This document shows, piece by piece, positions 26,507 through 35,946 of a stretch of 64,000 nucleotides of DNA. The notes beneath the pieces are model-generated. The model was given only the letters and a program-made list of their open reading frames with translations, was not told where the DNA came from and ran no database searches. Origin of the DNA: AWTP1-13 sp963840075 (GTDB taxonomy: Bacteria; Pseudomonadota; Alphaproteobacteria; Rhizobiales; Hyphomicrobiaceae). The position numbers and the translations under genes are program-made. Where the stretch lies: positions 51,721 through 115,720 of the forward strand of contig CAWIXS010000008.1 of assembly GCA_963840075.1 (NCBI GenBank), in the 5' to 3' direction. How positions within the stretch are numbered: position 1 is the first letter of the stretch; each line of letters begins with the position of its first letter.

Positions 26507-26908
26507 GTGGCCAACCCGAGGCCGACCCGCCGCCAACGTTGGGCTCTGGCCATGTGTTTCGCCGGCGGCGCGCTCCTCACCGTGATCGGCGTTCGCTATT
26601 TCGTGACGCCGGAGCAGGCCGCGCTCACCTTCGGCGTGCCGCGGCGCCCGGGGGGCTACGAGCTCCACCACATCATCGGCCTGCGCAACGTCTGGCTGGG
26701 GCTCCTGGCGATCGCCTTCGCCGCCTTGCGGGAGTGGCGGGCGCTCGCGCTCTGGTTCGCGCTGGGCACGATCGTGTGCTTTGCCGATGCAGCCATTGCC
26801 GCAAGCTCCACCGGCCGGCTGCCGCAGATCGCCTTCCACACCGGCTGCGGAATCGCGAGCGCGGCTCTGGCCGCCGTGTGCTGGGGATCGGCGTGCAGAC
26901 GGGAATGA
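26507..26908 (+). CDS. DUF4267-like small membrane protein
   Basis: 133 residues from a GTG preceded by GAGGG. Four hydrophobic segments are visible, with conserved-looking turns GLRNVWLGLLAIAFAALREW and ALGTIVCFADAAIAA. The arrangement (G-x-R-N/D, then ERRALG-like and D-A-x-I motifs) fits the DUF4267 group of small membrane proteins of unknown function. Assignment rests on pattern recall only. Confidence 0.55.
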   Translation: MANPRPTRRQRWALAMCFAGGALLTVIGVRYFVTPEQAALTFGVPRRPGGYELHHIIGLRNVWLGLLAIAFAALREWRALALWFALGTIVCFADAAIAASSTGRLPQIAFHTGCGIASAALAAVCWGSACRRE

Positions 26909-27010
26909 GCGCCCGAAAGGGCCGGCTGACGCCTCAGCCGAACCATCTGCGTCGCCCCGCTCGGGCATCAGTCGCTGGCGGCGGCGCCCAGGCTCGGCGC
27001 CGCACTCCGT

Positions 27011-27342
27011 TCATGCCGCTTGCTCGCTCGTGGAGACAAAGGCCAGAAGCGCGCCGACGCCCGTCAAGGCCAACGGAATTCCTGTAAAGCCATTCACCCC
27101 GAAGACAAGAGCCATGCCGAGAACGCTGGCCACCATCAGCACGCCGGCGACAATGGCGTTTGCCTTGGTGATCGCACCCCCGACAATGGCGGTGACAGGA
27201 ATGGCAATGCTCACGACCTGAAGCAGCCCCGCGCCTGCAGAGCCCGCTGCCGATGCCATTGCCCCACCCCGGCACCGAACATTCCGACCACCAGGCTGAA
27301 AAGGCCGCCGATAATGCCACAAATCGTTGCACCTGTTTTCAT
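27011..27342 (-). pseudogene. Small glycine-rich membrane protein, frameshifted
   Basis: Starts MKTGATICGIIGGLFSLVVG at 27342. The frame is lost near 27263 in a run of four C (G on the coding strand); one more base would join it to GAMASAAGSAGAGLLQVVSI and on to LLAFVSTSEQAA. The combined product (about 110 residues) would have three or four membrane helices. Homopolymer slippage or sequencing error is the simplest cause. Function unknown. Confidence 0.6.
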
Positions 27343-27667
27343 TATCAAACTCCAACATGCGCTACGCTAGAGAGCCGCTAGGAAAATACACCACCTCATG
27401 ATATTGGCGCGCTCAAGGGCAACACTCGAGCACGACGTGTCGCGAGCGCCTCACAGGCCAAGGGGCAGGGGCCAAGGGGCAGGACCAGTGTGAGCCCGCA
27501 GCTCGGAAGCCAAGGCGCCCGCCTGCCCCGTGGCACAGAGCCGGGTGACTTTGCCGCGTTTCGCGCGAGGCGGGGGGCGTTCTAAAGAAGGGCGGACAAT
27601 CGCTGGATCGCCCTCTATTGAAGGGCGGCTACCGCCAAACTCGAGCGCGAAGGCACACGAGCAGCCT
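27343..27667. other. Region upstream of nuoE with iterated repeat
   Basis: 325 bp without a gene. It holds an iterated-word inverted repeat: CCAAGGGGCAGGGG repeats at 27455-27484 and the reverse-complement-like CCAAGGCGCCCGCCTGCCCC at 27509-27535. It must also contain the promoter for nuoE, as the next upstream gene is on the other strand. Confidence 0.45.
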
Positions 27668-28276
27668 ATGTCCGTCCGCAGATTGAGCCCCGAGCAGCCC
27701 GCGAGCTTCGCCTTCACCCCCGAGAACGAGGCGTGGGCGAAGGCGACGATTGCCACGTACCCGCCCGGCAAGCAGGCCTCGGCGGTGATCCCGCTGCTGT
27801 GGCGCGCCCAGGAGCAGCACGGCGGCTGGCTGCCGGAGCCGGCGCTGCGGCTGGTGGCGGACATGCTGGGCATGGCCGACATCCGCGTCTACGAGGTCGC
27901 CACCTTCTATACCATGTTCCAGCTCTCCCCGGTGGGGAGGAAGGCGCACGTGTGGGTGTGCGGCACCACGCCCTGCATGCTGCGCGGCGCCGAGGCGCTG
28001 GTGGAGGTGTGCCGCCGGCGCATCAGCCCGGAGCCCCACCACCTCTCCGCCGACGGCGACTTCTCCTGGGAGGAGGTCGAGTGCCTCGGCGTGTGCGCCA
28101 ACGCCCCCATGGTGCAGATCGGCAAGGACACCTACGAGGACCTGACGCCCGAGCTGTTCGAGAAGGTGCTCGACGGCTACGCCAAGGGTGAGCCGGTGAA
28201 GCCCGGCTCGCAGATCGGGCGCCAGGCGTCGTGCCCCGAGGGCGGGCCGACGACGCTGCTCGACTACGCCAAGTAG
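27668..28276 (+). CDS. nuoE: NADH-quinone oxidoreductase subunit E
   Basis: 202 residues. The thioredoxin-like 2Fe-2S fold of complex I's N module has ligand segments CGTTPCMLRGAEAL (CxxxxC) and ECLGVCANAPMVQI (CLGxC). The helical N-terminus, AVIPLLWRAQEQHGGWLPEP, and VYEVATFYTMFQLSP are diagnostic. It carries the extended tail usual in alphaproteobacteria. nuoF follows 12 bp downstream. It begins the nuo cluster here; nuoA-D are not upstream. Confidence 0.95.
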   Translation: MSVRRLSPEQPASFAFTPENEAWAKATIATYPPGKQASAVIPLLWRAQEQHGGWLPEPALRLVADMLGMADIRVYEVATFYTMFQLSPVGRKAHVWVCGTTPCMLRGAEALVEVCRRRISPEPHHLSADGDFSWEEVECLGVCANAPMVQIGKDTYEDLTPELFEKVLDGYAKGEPVKPGSQIGRQASCPEGGPTTLLDYAK

Positions 28277-28288
28277 GGACCAACCGCC

Positions 28289-29575
28289 GTGGCGCTGCAG
28301 GACAAAGACCGCATCTTCAGGAACCTCTACGGGTTCCAGGACTGGCGCCTCGCCGGCGCCAAGGCGCGCGGTGCCTGGGACGGCACCAAGGCCCTGATCG
28401 AGAAGGGCCACGACGGCATCATCAACGAGGTGAAGGCGTCGGGTCTGCGCGGGCGCGGCGGCGCCGGCTTCCCGACCGGCCTCAAGTGGTCGTTCATGCC
28501 CAAGGAGGACCCGCGCCCCAGCTATCTCGTGATCAACGCGGACGAGTCGGAGCCCGGCTCGTGCAAGGACCGCGAGATCATGCGCCACGATCCGCATCTG
28601 CTGATCGAGGGCGCGCTGATCGCCTCGTTCGCGATGCGGGCGCACACCGCCTACGCCTACGTGCGCGGCGAGTTCATGCGCGAGCGCGAGCAGCTGCAGG
28701 CGGCCATCGACGAGGCCTATGACGCCAGGCTGATCGGCAAGGGCAACATCCACGGCTGGGACTTCGACCTCCACGTCCACCACGGCGCCGGGGCCTACAT
28801 CTGCGGCGAGGAGACGGCGCTGCTGGAGAGCCTGGAGGGCAAGAAGGGCATGCCCCGGCTGAAGCCGCCGTTCCCGGCGAACGTGGGCCTCTACGGCGCG
28901 CCGACGACGGTCAACAACGTCGAGTCGATCGCCGTGGTGCCCGACATCCTGCGCCGCGGGGCGACCTGGTTCGCCGGCATCGGCAAGCCCAACAACACCG
29001 GCACCAAGCTGTTCCAGATCTCCGGCCACGTCGCGAGGCCGTGCACGGTCGAGGAGGAGATGGGCATCCCCCTGCGCGAGCTGCTGGAGCGCCATGCCGG
29101 CGGCGTGCGCGGCGGCTGGGACAATCTGCTCGCCGTGATTCCCGGCGGCTCCTCCATGCCGTGCCTGCCGGCCTCCATCTGCCAGGACCTCACTTTGGAT
29201 TTCGACACGCTCTCGAAGCTGAAATCCGGCATGGGCACGGCGGCCGTGATCGTCATGGACAAGTCCACCGACATCATCGCCGCCATCCGCCGCATTGCCT
29301 ACTTCTACAAGCACGAGAGCTGCGGCCAGTGCACCCCCTGCCGCGAGGGCACCGGCTGGATGTGGCGCGTGCTGCAGCGCATGGAGCGTGGCGAGGCCGA
29401 GAAGCGCGAGATCGACCTCCTCTGGGACGTTTCGACCAGGGTCGAGGGCCACACCATCTGCGCCCTGGGCGACGCCGCGGCATGGCCGGTGCAAGGCCTG
29501 ATCCGCCACTTCCGCCACGTCATCGAGGCCCGCATCGATGAGCGCCAGGCGCAGATCAAGCAGGCCGCGGAGTGA
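28289..29575 (+). CDS. nuoF: NADH-quinone oxidoreductase subunit F
   Basis: 428 residues from a GTG start. It binds NADH and FMN and carries one 4Fe-4S cluster, as the electron entry site of complex I. Visible motifs are GLRGRGGAGFPTGLKW (near 55), INADESEPGSCKDREIMRHD, GAGAYICGEETALLESLEGK and the cluster motif ESCGQCTPCREGTGW. Full length and intact. The interval to nuoG is unusually long (1.85 kb) and contains unrelated genes. Confidence 0.96.
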   Translation: MALQDKDRIFRNLYGFQDWRLAGAKARGAWDGTKALIEKGHDGIINEVKASGLRGRGGAGFPTGLKWSFMPKEDPRPSYLVINADESEPGSCKDREIMRHDPHLLIEGALIASFAMRAHTAYAYVRGEFMREREQLQAAIDEAYDARLIGKGNIHGWDFDLHVHHGAGAYICGEETALLESLEGKKGMPRLKPPFPANVGLYGAPTTVNNVESIAVVPDILRRGATWFAGIGKPNNTGTKLFQISGHVARPCTVEEEMGIPLRELLERHAGGVRGGWDNLLAVIPGGSSMPCLPASICQDLTLDFDTLSKLKSGMGTAAVIVMDKSTDIIAAIRRIAYFYKHESCGQCTPCREGTGWMWRVLQRMERGEAEKREIDLLWDVSTRVEGHTICALGDAAAWPVQGLIRHFRHVIEARIDERQAQIKQAAE

Positions 29576-29582
29576 GGCTGCA

Positions 29583-29650
29583 CCCGTCATCCCGGCCGGA
29601 GCGATGCGAGCCTTGAGGCGAGCGGCGCTCCGAGGCGGGATCGGGAGATT
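29583..29650. repeat. GTCATCCCGG-type palindromic repeat
   Basis: CCGTCATCCCGGCCGGAGCG followed by GAGGCGAGCGGCGCTCCG. A partial copy of the dispersed repeat family seen at 1488; it lies directly after nuoF. Confidence 0.45.
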
Positions 29651-29735
29651 CGCCCAGCACCCGCACGATTCCGACTTGTCGGCACACTGCTGTCATGCTA
29701 TTTTATGTTAGAGTATGGAATTTGAGATTGCACAA

Positions 29736-30026
29736 ATGGCAAATGATCCCGACAATCTCGTTCTGATCCAGCTACGCGAAGTCCGCTCTGAGCTGCAGGA
29801 GATCAGAGTTGTGATGAAAGAGCGCTTTGACCAGATGGACAAGCGCTTTGACGACTTTCATGCCCTCACAAGTCATACGCTAACGTTGGGAACAGCGAAC
29901 CATCTGAAATCGCAGGAATTGGAACGGCGCCACGAGTTCAGCGAGGGGGAGCAGCAGCGTGTGCGAGACCGGATGGACGAGTTCGAGCGCCGCCTCACCA
30001 GGGTGGAGGACAAGATAGAGCGATGA
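29736..30026 (+). CDS. Small coiled-coil protein
   Basis: 96 residues starting MANDPDNLVLIQLREVRSEL. Heptad-rich with MKERFDQMDKRFDDF and DEFERRLTRVEDKIER, so a long coiled coil is likely. An ATG 21 bases earlier is possible, but the shorter start aligns with the broken copy at 31077. Base composition is more AT-rich than the flanking nuo genes. Lies between nuoF and a HAD hydrolase. Function unknown. Confidence 0.6.
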   Translation: MANDPDNLVLIQLREVRSELQEIRVVMKERFDQMDKRFDDFHALTSHTLTLGTANHLKSQELERRHEFSEGEQQRVRDRMDEFERRLTRVEDKIER

Positions 30027-30378
30027 GGACAGCGCCCTGGGTTCAGACCCGAGCATGATCTGGAAGTACCGGGAGTGGCCAAACAGTTGCATGGACCCAA
30101 CAAAATCGACCGCTGACGCCCGCCGTGCGCTGGATAGGCCAAGGTAGCCCGGGCCGCCCGATGCCACTCTACGGCCTTCCTAGGCGTTCTGGCGGGCCGT
30201 CTGGCAGCCAGCCTCGGGATCGGCTGGCGCGGCAGCCCGTTCGCCCTGGTTAACGGTCAGCTAAACAGGTGCGCAAATGGCAGGTAGTGTCTCAGTTTGA
30301 ATTTCGATTCTCGATCCATAGCAGCCCTTCACCTTCATGCTGAACCTCACCTCCGATGCTATGTTCGGAGAGGACCTG
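30027..30378. other. Intergenic region inside the nuoF-nuoG insert
   Basis: About 350 bp, with mixed composition and no gene I can support. It contains a GC-rich imperfect palindrome around 30190-30240 (GCCGTCTGGCAGCCAGCCTC...) and an AT-richer stretch just before the HAD gene that likely holds its promoter. Confidence 0.35.
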
Positions 30379-31029
30379 ATGGTGCGGATGGTGGTGTTCG
30401 ACGTGGGGGAGACCCTCGTGGACGAAACCCGGCATTGGAGCGAGTGGGCCGACTGGCTCGGTATTTCCAGGTTCACATTTCTTGCGGTGCTAGGCGGCTC
30501 AATCGCCTCAGGGCGGCACCACCGGGACGTGTTCCGTATTTTCTCCAAGGTCGACTACCGCCAAGCGATTGCTGAAAGGACCAAGTCAGGATGGCAGTAC
30601 GAGATTCGCGCGGATGACCTCTATTCGGATGTGCTACCTTGCCTGCAGATGCTGCGCGCGAGCGGGTTGAAGGCTGGGATCGCCGGCAATCAACCTCGAG
30701 CATGCGAGGTCAGCCTGCGTCGAATGGGCATCGAAGTGGATTTGCTGGGTTCATCTGAAAGCTGGGGAGCCGAGAAGCCCTCCACGCAGTTTTTCCAACG
30801 GCTGATTAAAGAAGCCGAGTTGCCAGCGAGTGAAATCTGTTACGTCGGCGATCATCCCGAAAACGATATTCAGCCAGCTCACAGCGCCGGTCTCAAGACG
30901 GTGCTCATTCGCCGTGGTCCCTGGGCTTTCGCTCTTTCCGACGGCGCCGCCGCACGTTGCGCTGATCTGCGGATCGATGCCCTATCGGAATTGCCAGAAG
31001 CCTTGCTGCGCCTCCATGGCGCGGCTTAG
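30379..31029 (+). CDS. HAD-superfamily hydrolase
   Basis: 216 residues from the ATG at 30379, which has GGAGAGG five bases upstream; an in-frame ATG at 30337 is less likely. HAD motif I is MVVFDVGETLVDETRHW, motif II falls near IAGNQPR, motif III in GAEKPSTQFFQRL, and motif IV in CYVGDHPENDIQPAHSAGLK. This is the phosphoglycolate-phosphatase-like class with a helical cap. The codon use is less GC-biased than the nuo genes on both sides, which suggests later arrival. Substrate unknown. Confidence 0.8.
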   Translation: MVRMVVFDVGETLVDETRHWSEWADWLGISRFTFLAVLGGSIASGRHHRDVFRIFSKVDYRQAIAERTKSGWQYEIRADDLYSDVLPCLQMLRASGLKAGIAGNQPRACEVSLRRMGIEVDLLGSSESWGAEKPSTQFFQRLIKEAELPASEICYVGDHPENDIQPAHSAGLKTVLIRRGPWAFALSDGAAARCADLRIDALSELPEALLRLHGAA

Positions 31030-31076
31030 TCCGCTCACCACCCCCATAGCTGAAATTCAAGTTGAGATACTAGCAA

Positions 31077-31228
31077 ATGGCAGATGAGCTTGACAAACTC
31101 GTCCTCGCCCAGCTGCGGGAAATCCATGCAACGCTCCGGATCATACGGCGCGTTTCGATCAGTTCGACGAGCGCTTCGACCAGCTCGAGCGCCGCCTCGC
31201 TAAGGTCGAGGAGCGGACCGGGCGCTGA
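31077..31228 (+). pseudogene. Truncated, frameshifted copy of the coiled-coil gene
   Basis: Starts MADELDKLVLAQLREIHATL, parallel to MANDPDNLVLIQLREVRSEL at 29736, with similar bases before the start. After about 22 codons the frame changes, and another frame gives RFDQFDERFDQLERRLAKVE followed by a stop at 31226. The middle of the protein is missing relative to the intact copy. The two copies flank the HAD gene in direct orientation. Confidence 0.6.
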
Positions 31229-31426
31229 AGCCTCGGCCGCCCTCATGTCCTGGCTGGCCTCCCCATCGTCGGGCACAGCCTCCCTCCAACCGCAGAACCC
31301 CCCGCGAGCGCGCCCCCGCGCCAATTGTCGCCCTAGCCTAGCGCGTTGTGCGCTGCCCGTGTAGGAAGCGGTGTGCGACCTGGGCGGCGGCCTGCTCCAG
31401 GCGATCTTGTGCGGCGCGAGAGCGGA

Positions 31427-33511
31427 ATGCCCAAGCAGCTCATCATCGACGGCAAGCAGATCGAGGTCGAGGACGGTGTCACCCTGCTGCAGGCGTGCGA
31501 GCAGGCCGGCGTCGAGATCCCCCGCTTCTGCTACCACGAGCGCCTGTCGATCGCTGGCAACTGCCGCATGTGCCTGATCGAGGTGCAGGGGAGCCCCAAG
31601 CCGGTCGCCTCGTGCGCCATGGGCGTCGGCGACCTCCCCCCCAACCGGGACGGCAGCCCCAAGGTCATCAACACCAACACGCCGCTGGTCAAGAAGGCCC
31701 GCGAAGGCGTGATGGAGTTCCTGCTCATCAACCACCCCCTCGACTGCCCGATCTGCGACCAGGGCGGGGAATGCGACCTGCAGGACCAGGCCATGGCCTA
31801 CGGCTTCGGCGGCTCGCGCTTCCACGAGAACAAGCGCGCGGTGGAGGAGAAGTATCTGGGGCCGCTGATCAAGACGGCCATGAACCGCTGCATCCACTGC
31901 ACGCGCTGCGTGCGGTTCATGACCGAGGTCGCGGGCGTGGAGGAGCTGGGCGCCATCGGCCGCGGCGAGGACATGGAGATCACCACCTACCTCGAGCGCG
32001 GCCTGATGTCGGAGCTCTCCGCCAACGTCAACGATCTCTGCCCCGTCGGCGCGCTCACCCATAGGCCCTGGGCCTTCATCTACCGCCCATGGGAGCTGCG
32101 CAAGACCGAGTCCATCGACGTGATGGATGCTGTCGGGTCCAACATCCGCGTCGATGCACGCGGCCGCGAGGTCCTGCGCATCCTGCCCCGCAACAACGAC
32201 GCCGTGAACGAGGAGTGGATCTCCGACAAGACCCGCTATGTCGCCGACGGGCTCAGGACCCAGCGGCTGGACCAGCCCTTCATCCGCAAGGGCACACGCC
32301 TGGAGCCGGCGGGCTGGGACGAGGCCCTGGCCCTTGTGGCAGCCAGGCTGATGGGCGCCAACCCGCAGCGCATCGCGGCCCTCGCCGGCGACCTCGCGGG
32401 CGCCGAGGAGATGTTCGCGCTGAAAGACCTCCTCGCCCGGCTCGGCAGCACCAACGTCGACTGCCGCCAGGACGGCGCCAAGCTCGACCCGAGGCTGGGG
32501 CGCGCGAGCTACCTCTTCAACTCCGGCATCGAGGGCATCGAGCAGGCCGACGCCCTTCTCCTCGTCGGCAGCAATCCGCGCCTGGAGGCGTCAGTGCCGA
32601 ACGCGCGCATCCGCAAGCGCTGGCGCCAGGGCAGCCTCGCCGTCGGCCTCGTCGGCGAGGGCGCCGATCTCGGCTACCCCTACGAGTACCTGGGCGCCGG
32701 CCCGCAGACCCTCGCCGAGGTGCTCGACGGCAAGCACAGCTTTGCCGGCGTCCTGCGCGATGCCAAGCGGCCGATGGTGGTCGTCGGGGCTGCCGCGGCC
32801 GCCCGCCCCGACGGCGAGGCCGTGCTGGCCGCCGCGGCCAGGATCGCGCTGCTCGCCGCGGACGGCAAGGACGCCGGCTGGAACCCCTTCAACGTGCTGC
32901 ATACCGCGGCGTCCCGCGTCGCCGGTCTCGACCTCGGCTTCGTGCCGGAGTCGGGCCGCATCGATCCCGGCAGGATGGAGGTCGTCTATCTGCTGGGCGC
33001 CGACGAGCTCGAGATGGCGCAGCTCGGCAACGCGTTCGTGGTCTATCAGGGCAGCCACGGCGATGCGGGGGCCTCGCGCGCCGATGTGGTGCTGCCGGGG
33101 GCCGCCTACACCGAGAAGAGCGTCACCTACGTGAACCTGGAGGGCAGGGCGCAGCTCACCGCGCGAGCCGCCTTCCCGCCGGGGGACGCCAAGGACGACT
33201 GGGCCATCATCCGCGCCCTCTCCGGGCATCTGCCGGAGCGCCTGCCCTACGACACGCTCTCCGCCCTGCGCGCCGCCATGTACAAGGTGGCGCCGCTCCT
33301 CGCGCGGCTCGACGCTGTCGAGCCGGCCGGCCTCAAGGAGGGCGTGGAGGCGCTGGCGGCACGCCGCGGCGCTCTGGGGTCGGAAGCCTTCGGCCCGGCC
33401 GTCACCGACTACTACCTCACCAATCCGATCGCACGCGCTTCGGCCGTGATGGCGGAGCTGAGCGCTCTCAAGCACGCCGTCGTCCGGGGGAGCACGGGCA
33501 CCCATGGATAG
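31427..33511 (+). CDS. nuoG: NADH-quinone oxidoreductase subunit G
   Basis: 694 residues. It carries the 2Fe-2S and 4Fe-4S clusters that lead electrons from NuoE/F towards quinone. Visible: FCYHERLSIAGNCRMCLIEV, the His-Cys cluster HPLDCPICDQGGECDLQDQA, and CIHCTRCVRFMTEVAG, followed by a molybdopterin-oxidoreductase-like domain without cofactor. The C-terminus (TDYYLTNPIARASAVMAELS) is typical of alphaproteobacteria. The start at 31427 has weak GAGAGCGGA upstream. It overlaps nuoH by 8 bp. Confidence 0.95.
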   Translation: MPKQLIIDGKQIEVEDGVTLLQACEQAGVEIPRFCYHERLSIAGNCRMCLIEVQGSPKPVASCAMGVGDLPPNRDGSPKVINTNTPLVKKAREGVMEFLLINHPLDCPICDQGGECDLQDQAMAYGFGGSRFHENKRAVEEKYLGPLIKTAMNRCIHCTRCVRFMTEVAGVEELGAIGRGEDMEITTYLERGLMSELSANVNDLCPVGALTHRPWAFIYRPWELRKTESIDVMDAVGSNIRVDARGREVLRILPRNNDAVNEEWISDKTRYVADGLRTQRLDQPFIRKGTRLEPAGWDEALALVAARLMGANPQRIAALAGDLAGAEEMFALKDLLARLGSTNVDCRQDGAKLDPRLGRASYLFNSGIEGIEQADALLLVGSNPRLEASVPNARIRKRWRQGSLAVGLVGEGADLGYPYEYLGAGPQTLAEVLDGKHSFAGVLRDAKRPMVVVGAAAAARPDGEAVLAAAARIALLAADGKDAGWNPFNVLHTAASRVAGLDLGFVPESGRIDPGRMEVVYLLGADELEMAQLGNAFVVYQGSHGDAGASRADVVLPGAAYTEKSVTYVNLEGRAQLTARAAFPPGDAKDDWAIIRALSGHLPERLPYDTLSALRAAMYKVAPLLARLDAVEPAGLKEGVEALAARRGALGSEAFGPAVTDYYLTNPIARASAVMAELSALKHAVVRGSTGTHG

Positions 33512-34592
33512 CTTGCGGAACATCTGGGAGGCCTGGCTCGAGCCCCTGCTGACCGCGCTCTGGCCGGCGCTGGTCATGACGTTCTGGAGCGTCCTGCTCC
33601 TGGTGGTGCTGCTGGTCTCGGTCGCGTTCCTGATCCTGTTCGACCGCAAGGTATGGGCGGCGGTGCAGCTGCGCCGCGGCCCGAACGTGGTGGGGCCGTT
33701 CGGCCTGCTGCAGTCGTTCGCCGACTTTCTGAAGTTCGTCTTCAAGGAGCCGCTGATCCCGGCGGGCGCCGACAAGGGCGTGTTCCTGCTCGCGCCGCTC
33801 GTGGCCTCGATCCTCGCGCTCGCCGCCTGGGCCGTCATCCCGGTCAACGAGAACAGCTGGGGCCGCTGGGTCATCTCCAACCTCAACGTCGGCGTGCTCT
33901 ACCTCTTCGCCATCTCCTCGCTCGGCGTCTACGGCGTGATCATGGGCGGCTGGGCCTCCAACTCCAAGTACGCGTTCCTGGGCTCGCTGCGCTCCGCCGC
34001 CCAGATGGTGTCCTACGAGGTCTCGATCGGCTTCGTCATCATCACCGTGCTCCTGTGCGTCGGCTCCCTCAACATGACCGACATCGTCAACGCCCAGAAG
34101 GCGGGGCTCGGGACGCGCCTCGGGCTGCCCAACTCGGCGCTCGACTGGTACTGGCTGGCGCTGCTGCCGATGTTCCTCGTGTTCTTCATCTCCGCCCTGG
34201 CAGAGACCAACCGGCCGCCGTTCGACCTGCCGGAGGCGGAGTCGGAGCTGGTGGCGGGGTTCATGGTGGAGTACTCGTCCACGCCCTACCTTTTGTTCAT
34301 GCTGGGCGAGTATGTGGCCATCACGACCATGTGTGCGCTCACCACCATCCTGTTCCTGGGCGGCTGGCTGCCGCCCCTGGACGTGGCGCCCTTGAATCTG
34401 GTGCCCGGCGTCTTCTGGTTCATGGCCAAGCTGGTGCTCGTGTTCTTCATGTTCGCCATGGTCAAAGCCTTCGTGCCACGCTATCGCTACGACCAGCTCA
34501 TGCGGCTCGGCTGGAAGGTGTTCCTGCCCCTGTCGCTGATCATGGTGGCGGCGGTGGCAGCCGTCCTCCACTTCTACGAGCTAGCGCCCTGA
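33504..34592 (+). CDS. nuoH: NADH-quinone oxidoreductase subunit H
   Basis: 362 residues, eight or nine membrane helices. It forms the quinone chamber and the entry of the proton channels. Signature stretches: RRGPNVVGPFGLLQSFADFL near 58 and ALAETNRPPFDLPEAESELV near 233, the latter the conserved acidic loop. The start codon lies inside the end of nuoG, so translation is coupled. Intact. Confidence 0.96.
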   Translation: MDSLRNIWEAWLEPLLTALWPALVMTFWSVLLLVVLLVSVAFLILFDRKVWAAVQLRRGPNVVGPFGLLQSFADFLKFVFKEPLIPAGADKGVFLLAPLVASILALAAWAVIPVNENSWGRWVISNLNVGVLYLFAISSLGVYGVIMGGWASNSKYAFLGSLRSAAQMVSYEVSIGFVIITVLLCVGSLNMTDIVNAQKAGLGTRLGLPNSALDWYWLALLPMFLVFFISALAETNRPPFDLPEAESELVAGFMVEYSSTPYLLFMLGEYVAITTMCALTTILFLGGWLPPLDVAPLNLVPGVFWFMAKLVLVFFMFAMVKAFVPRYRYDQLMRLGWKVFLPLSLIMVAAVAAVLHFYELAP

Positions 34593-34605
34593 GGGCAGAT
34601 CTCCC

Positions 34606-35094
34606 ATGGCCATAGGACAAGCCGTCAGCTCGCTGTTCCTGAAGGAGTTCGTCTCGGCGTTCTTCCTGTCGATGCGCTACTTCTTCGCGCCCAAGAAGAC
34701 GCTGCACTATCCCTACGAGAAGGGCCCGATCTCGCCCCGCTTCCGCGGCGAGCACGTGCTGCGCCGCTATCCCAACGGCGAGGAGCGCTGCATCGCCTGC
34801 AAGCTGTGCGAGGCGATCTGCCCGGCGCAGGCGATCACCATCGAGGCGGGGCCACGCCGCAACGACGGCACGCGGCGCGCCACGCGCTACGACATCGACA
34901 TGGTGAAGTGCATCTACTGCGGGCTGTGCCAGGAGGCGTGCCCGGTGGACGCCATCGTCGAGGGGCCCAACTTCGAGTTCGCTACCGAGACGCGCGAGGA
35001 GCTCTACTACGACAAGGCCCGCCTGCTCGCCAACGGTGACCGCTGGGAGCGCGAGATCGCCACGGCGCTCGCGCTCGATGCTCCGTATCGGTGA
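34606..35094 (+). CDS. nuoI: NADH-quinone oxidoreductase subunit I
   Basis: 162 residues with two 4Fe-4S motifs: CIACKLCEAICPAQAITIEA (near 63) and CIYCGLCQEACPVDAIVEGP (near 102). It passes electrons to NuoB. The N-terminal amphipathic helix and the HYPYEKGPISPRFRGEH-like segment are standard. The gene is followed by a REP-like repeat before nuoJ. Confidence 0.96.
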   Translation: MAIGQAVSSLFLKEFVSAFFLSMRYFFAPKKTLHYPYEKGPISPRFRGEHVLRRYPNGEERCIACKLCEAICPAQAITIEAGPRRNDGTRRATRYDIDMVKCIYCGLCQEACPVDAIVEGPNFEFATETREELYYDKARLLANGDRWEREIATALALDAPYR

Positions 35095-35109
35095 GACGGC
35101 GACGATGAT

Positions 35110-35264
35110 GGACCTCCCTCTCCCCGCGCAACGCCGACCTTCTCACGCGCTCCATCAGCGCGGGGAGAGGGCTGGGGTGAGGGGCAGCCACGAGCTCCAA
35201 CCTCGACGCCTCGGGCTGCCCCTCACCCTAACCCTCTCCCCGCAAGCGGGGAGAGGGGATCCCG
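35110..35264. repeat. REP-like palindromes between nuoI and nuoJ
   Basis: Two units with CCCTCTCCCCGC cores, one GCGGGGAGAGGGCTGGGGTGA and one CCTCACCCTAACCCTCTCCC followed by GCAAGCGGGGAGAGG. Same family as 2415-2571. They may form strong RNA hairpins in the nuo transcript. Confidence 0.65.
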
Positions 35265-35289
35265 TCGGCGCCTGGAACGCGGGTATGCC

Positions 35290-35932
35290 ATGACCGTCGC
35301 TGCCGCCTTCTTCTACCTGTTCGCCGCGATCACCGTCGCCGCCGGCCTGATGGTGATCCTGGCCAGGAACCCCGTGCACGCGGTGCTCTACCTGATCCTC
35401 GCGTTCTTCAACGCCGCGGGCCTGTTCGTGCTGCTCGGCGCCGAGTTCCTGGCGATGATCCTGGTCGTGGTCTACGTCGGCGCCGTCGCCGTGCTGTTCC
35501 TGTTCGTCGTCATGATGCTCGACGTGGACTTCGCCGAGCTGCAGGGCCGGCTTCATCAGGCACGCGCCGCTGGGCGCGCTGATCGGGCTCGTCCTGCTGG
35601 TCGAGCTGGTGATGGTGGCAGGCTTCGCCGTCATGAGGCCAAGCAGCCTGGCGACGCCTTCCGCGCCCATTCCGACGGTGGCATCGGGCATCTCCAACAC
35701 CGAGGCGATCGGCCGGGTGCTCTACACCAGGTACGTCTACTTCTTCCAGGGCGCCGGCTTGATCCTGCTGGTGGCGATGATCGGCGCCATCGTGCTGACC
35801 CTGCGCCACAAGGAGGGCGTGAAGCGCCAGTCGATCGCGGCGCAGGTCGCGCGCCGCAAGGCCACGGCGATCGAGGTCGTCAAGGTGGGCTCGGGGACGG
35901 CTGTCGTTCCCCCGGCGAAATCGGCGCAATGA
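35290..35932 (+). CDS. nuoJ: NADH-quinone oxidoreductase subunit J (one frameshift)
   Basis: About 213 residues with five membrane helices. The first frame runs MTVAAAFFYLFAAITVAAGL to MLDVDFAELQ; the second carries on AGFIRHAPLGALIGLVLLVE and ends GTAVVPPAKSAQ. A run of three G at 35544-35546 has one base too many; removing it joins the frames. The length is 3n+1. Loss of an essential core subunit inside an otherwise intact cluster is unlikely, so I regard this as a sequence error. NuoJ belongs to the membrane arm and proton path. Confidence 0.92.
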
Positions 35933-35946
35933 GGGGAGAGGTCGCC

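Noticed and set aside
30040..30120. Remnant of a transposase end between nuoF and nuoG
   Set aside because: A short reading frame looks vaguely like one, but there are no terminal repeats and no conserved catalytic residues.
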